DNA of 27,372 nucleotides from Bacillota bacterium (lineage in GTDB: Bacteria; Bacillota; Clostridia; Acetivibrionales; Acetivibrionaceae), in the NCBI GenBank assembly GCA_023398495.1, contig JAEWSG010000155.1:1-27372 (forward strand), given 5' to 3'. A program made the translations under genes and the position numbers. Positions within the stretch are counted from its first letter, which is position 1, and the number at the start of each line of letters is the position of its first letter. Shown one piece after another: positions 25,356-27,372 of the stretch. The notes beneath the pieces are model-generated. The model was not told where the DNA came from. It worked only from the letters and a program-made list of their open reading frames with translations, and did no database searches.

Positions 25356-27080
25356 ATGAAAGGCTTAATGAAAAGAAGTTTGGTATTTATTATTGTATTA
25401 GTTTTATTGCCGACATTTTCAGGAGTAGCATATGCTGCTGCGTTCATAGATTATTTTACAGCGACACCAATTTTAGAGCCATTGTCCTCGTCTTGTTGGG
25501 GTGCACCTGAAGTGGGTCCTCGAGATCAATCAAATGGCTTGGAAGACAAAACCATGACAAAGTACTGCTATTGGGATGGTGGAATTATTAAAGGTCCGGA
25601 TGGTAAGTATCATATGTTTGCAAGCCGCTGGAATCAGAATGCCGGACACAACGGATGGTTTGGTTCAGTAGCTGTCCATGCAACAAGTACCAACCTCTAT
25701 GGACCTTATGTTGACCAGGGAGTGTGCTGGCCCAATAATCAGGGTGGTAAAGGTCATAATGTTTTTCCATTTCAACTTAAGGATGGACGTTATGCTATTA
25801 TTGTGAGTGATACCAGACCGGGGGATGTATTTGTCTCTAATTCCTTGGATGGACCATGGAATTACTTGGGCAAATTATCAGTTACCGGTCCTTACGCATC
25901 AAGTTTCACCATGTATAATGTTTGCATTATGCTTCGGCCGGATGGACGTTATGAGGCCATTCAAAGAAATGGCGTAATCGGTATTTCTGATAACGTCCTT
26001 GGTCCTTATACCGTATCAAAACCTGCTGTTTGGCCGCAAGTTGCTGGTTTGCCGCAAGACTGGCTGGAAGATCCGGTTATGTGGTACAGTGGTGGTCTTT
26101 ATCATATCGTTGTAAATAAATGGAATACGCGTAAGGCTTATCACCTCACTTCCAAGGACGGTATCAACGACTGGAAGTATGAGTCAGGGCTTGCCTATGA
26201 CCCAACAGCGAACTTTATACGCTATACGAACGGTACGGTGAATCGTTGGAATAAATTAGAACGTCCGAATGTTTATATGGAGAACGGTCACGTGGTTGCT
26301 ATGTTGCTTTCAGCTATTAACGTTGCTAAAGACAAGGACCTTGGAAACGACAGGCATGGCAGCAAGGTTATTGTTGTTCCTTTTGACGGTGCCAGATTTG
26401 ATGCTGCCGGTGCTCCGCCAACTCCTGCTCCTCGCTCCGCCTATACCCAGATTGAAGCTGAGAGTTTTTATAACCAGTTAGGGGTACAGACTGAGGCCTG
26501 TACAGAAGGTGGAGAGAATGTAGGATATATTGAGAATGGAGATTATGTGGTCTACAAGGGAATTGAATTTGGAAGCGGTGCAGGAAGCTTCCAGGCCAGA
26601 GTAGCCAGTGCAGCCAGCGGGGGGAATATTGAGCTAAGACTTGACAGTATTGACGGTAAATTAATTGGGACTTGTCCGGTTACAGGAACCGGTGGATGGC
26701 AGACTTGGGTTACTTCAACGTGTAGTGTGAGCGGTGTAAGCGGTACCCATGATCTCTACTTAAAATTCACTGGTGGCAGCAGTTACATCTTTAATCTGAA
26801 CTGGTGGAAGTTTAATCCTGCTCCGGTTACGCCTACTCCAACGCCTATTCCAACCTATACTCCAACCCCAACCTCTACTGGAATAAAAGGTGATTTAAAT
26901 GATGATAGAAACGTCAATTCGATAGACTTTGCATTATTAAGACTGCATTTGCTTGGCGAGGCTCCGCTTGCAGGAAAGAATCTTTCCAATGCGGATGTTA
27001 ATGGAGACGGCAATGTGAATTCAATAGACTTTGCACTTATGAGACAATATTTACTAGGTATTATATCTTCCTTTAACTAA
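25356..27080 (+). CDS. Five-bladed-propeller glycosidase (GH43-like clan) with CBM6 and dockerin
   Basis: The ATG at 25356 has ggggaggga just before it, giving 574 residues with a signal peptide (about 1-28, AYAA). The catalytic part (about 30-345) has the features of a GH43/GH62/GH117-type propeller: WDGGIIKGPDGKYHMFASRW, SNSLDGPWNY, LEDPVMWYSGGLYH and ERPNVYMENGH supply candidate acids. It is clearly unlike the two GH43 paralogues in the window and I cannot fix a family. CBM6 (about 350-485), a PTPTPIPTYTPTPT linker and a dockerin (about 511-574) follow. The first dockerin loop reads DLNDDRNVNS instead of DLNGDGNVNS. The likely role is removal of a side-chain sugar from hemicellulose. It probably belongs to the same operon as the GH30 gene, whose stop is 77 bases upstream. 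Confidence 0.85.
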   Translation: MKGLMKRSLVFIIVLVLLPTFSGVAYAAAFIDYFTATPILEPLSSSCWGAPEVGPRDQSNGLEDKTMTKYCYWDGGIIKGPDGKYHMFASRWNQNAGHNGWFGSVAVHATSTNLYGPYVDQGVCWPNNQGGKGHNVFPFQLKDGRYAIIVSDTRPGDVFVSNSLDGPWNYLGKLSVTGPYASSFTMYNVCIMLRPDGRYEAIQRNGVIGISDNVLGPYTVSKPAVWPQVAGLPQDWLEDPVMWYSGGLYHIVVNKWNTRKAYHLTSKDGINDWKYESGLAYDPTANFIRYTNGTVNRWNKLERPNVYMENGHVVAMLLSAINVAKDKDLGNDRHGSKVIVVPFDGARFDAAGAPPTPAPRSAYTQIEAESFYNQLGVQTEACTEGGENVGYIENGDYVVYKGIEFGSGAGSFQARVASAASGGNIELRLDSIDGKLIGTCPVTGTGGWQTWVTSTCSVSGVSGTHDLYLKFTGGSSYIFNLNWWKFNPAPVTPTPTPIPTYTPTPTSTGIKGDLNDDRNVNSIDFALLRLHLLGEAPLAGKNLSNADVNGDGNVNSIDFALMRQYLLGIISSFN

Positions 27081-27100
27081 ATCCCATATACTTTTAAGAC

Positions 27101-27127
27101 ATGGCCTGAAGCAATACTTCAGGCCAT
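27101..27127 (+). terminator. Hairpin after the propeller glycosidase gene
   Basis: atggcctgaag (27101-27111) and cttcaggccat (27117-27127) form a perfect 11-bp stem with a 5-base loop, 20 bases after the stop codon. The following sequence is not T-rich, so termination efficiency is uncertain. Confidence 0.6.
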
Positions 27128-27273
27128 ATCTCAAAAGCTGGGATGTTTTTTTCATACATTGCAGAGGGCTGTAAATTATATTTTAATCGTTCCTATGTGA
27201 ATATATCTGTGCTTCGCTTAAATTTAAGGGGTACAGATTTATATAAAATTCTTAAGTTTGAGGAGGAAAGACT

Positions 27274-27372
27274 ATGTATGTATCGAAGACAAAAAAAATC
27301 TTATCTGTTGTATTATGTGCAGCTGTACTTTTGTGCATGATAATACCGGCTGGAAATGCAGAAGCTGCATTG
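27274..27372 (+). CDS. Start of a secreted protein, 3' truncated
   Basis: aggagga (27261-27267) precedes an ATG, and the frame stays open to the end of the window (33 codons). The product starts MYVSKTKKILSVV, continues hydrophobic, and reaches a typical signal peptidase site (AEAA). By context it is probably another secreted, possibly dockerin-bearing, hemicellulase. Nothing of the mature protein is visible. Confidence 0.85.
   Translation, partial: MYVSKTKKILSVVLCAAVLLCMIIPAGNAEAAL

Noticed and set aside
27143..27340. Reading frame overlapping the last gene start
   Set aside because: It overlaps the well-supported signal-peptide gene at 27274 in another frame and lacks a ribosome site.

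Overview
The window comes from a low-GC, cellulosome-producing anaerobe of the Clostridia (Ruminiclostridium/Acetivibrio type). The basis is eight secreted proteins carrying a type I dockerin (paired Ca-binding repeats built on DxNGDGxVNSIDFALLR), mostly with CBM6 modules and Thr-Pro linkers, AGGAGG-type ribosome sites, and a SigI/RsgI pair whose sensor ends in a carbohydrate-binding module. No species is assigned.

Layout: (1) 1-1372 is the 3' part of a GH43-CBM6-CBM6-dockerin gene. (2) 1716-8572 is a three-gene redox unit, unexpected in a cellulosomal cluster: a CcmF-type cytochrome c haem lyase; a secreted two-haem-motif protein resembling the alpha subunit of hydrazine synthase; and a beta-propeller/di-haem cytochrome resembling a fused hydrazine synthase beta-gamma polypeptide, with a ricin-type CBM13 inserted in the propeller and a dockerin at the C terminus. 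A perfect 19-bp hairpin ends the unit. (3) 8889-9116 is a truncated RsgI. (4) 9381-17256 encodes a XynZ-like feruloyl esterase/xylanase, a second GH43 enzyme and a GH141-like beta-helix enzyme with two CBM6 modules. (5) 17604-19841 (minus strand) is sigI-rsgI, the RsgI sensor domain being CBM42 (arabinose side-chain binding). It is flanked by an imperfect inverted repeat, and a c-di-GMP-I-like riboswitch lies antisense to the end of rsgI. (6) 20482-27080 holds a GH27 enzyme, a thioredoxin-like lipoprotein, a GH30_8-like glucuronoxylanase and a five-bladed-propeller glycosidase. (7) 27274 to the end is the start of another secreted protein.

Working model: the glycosidases and the esterase form an arabinoxylan-degrading set displayed on the scaffoldin. 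RsgI-CBM42/SigI probably senses arabinoxylan outside the cell and tunes expression. The redox unit would make extracytoplasmic c-type cytochromes, one of them dockable to the cellulosome. Its reaction cannot be read from sequence. The fold resemblance to hydrazine synthase is the main novelty; hydrazine chemistry is not claimed.
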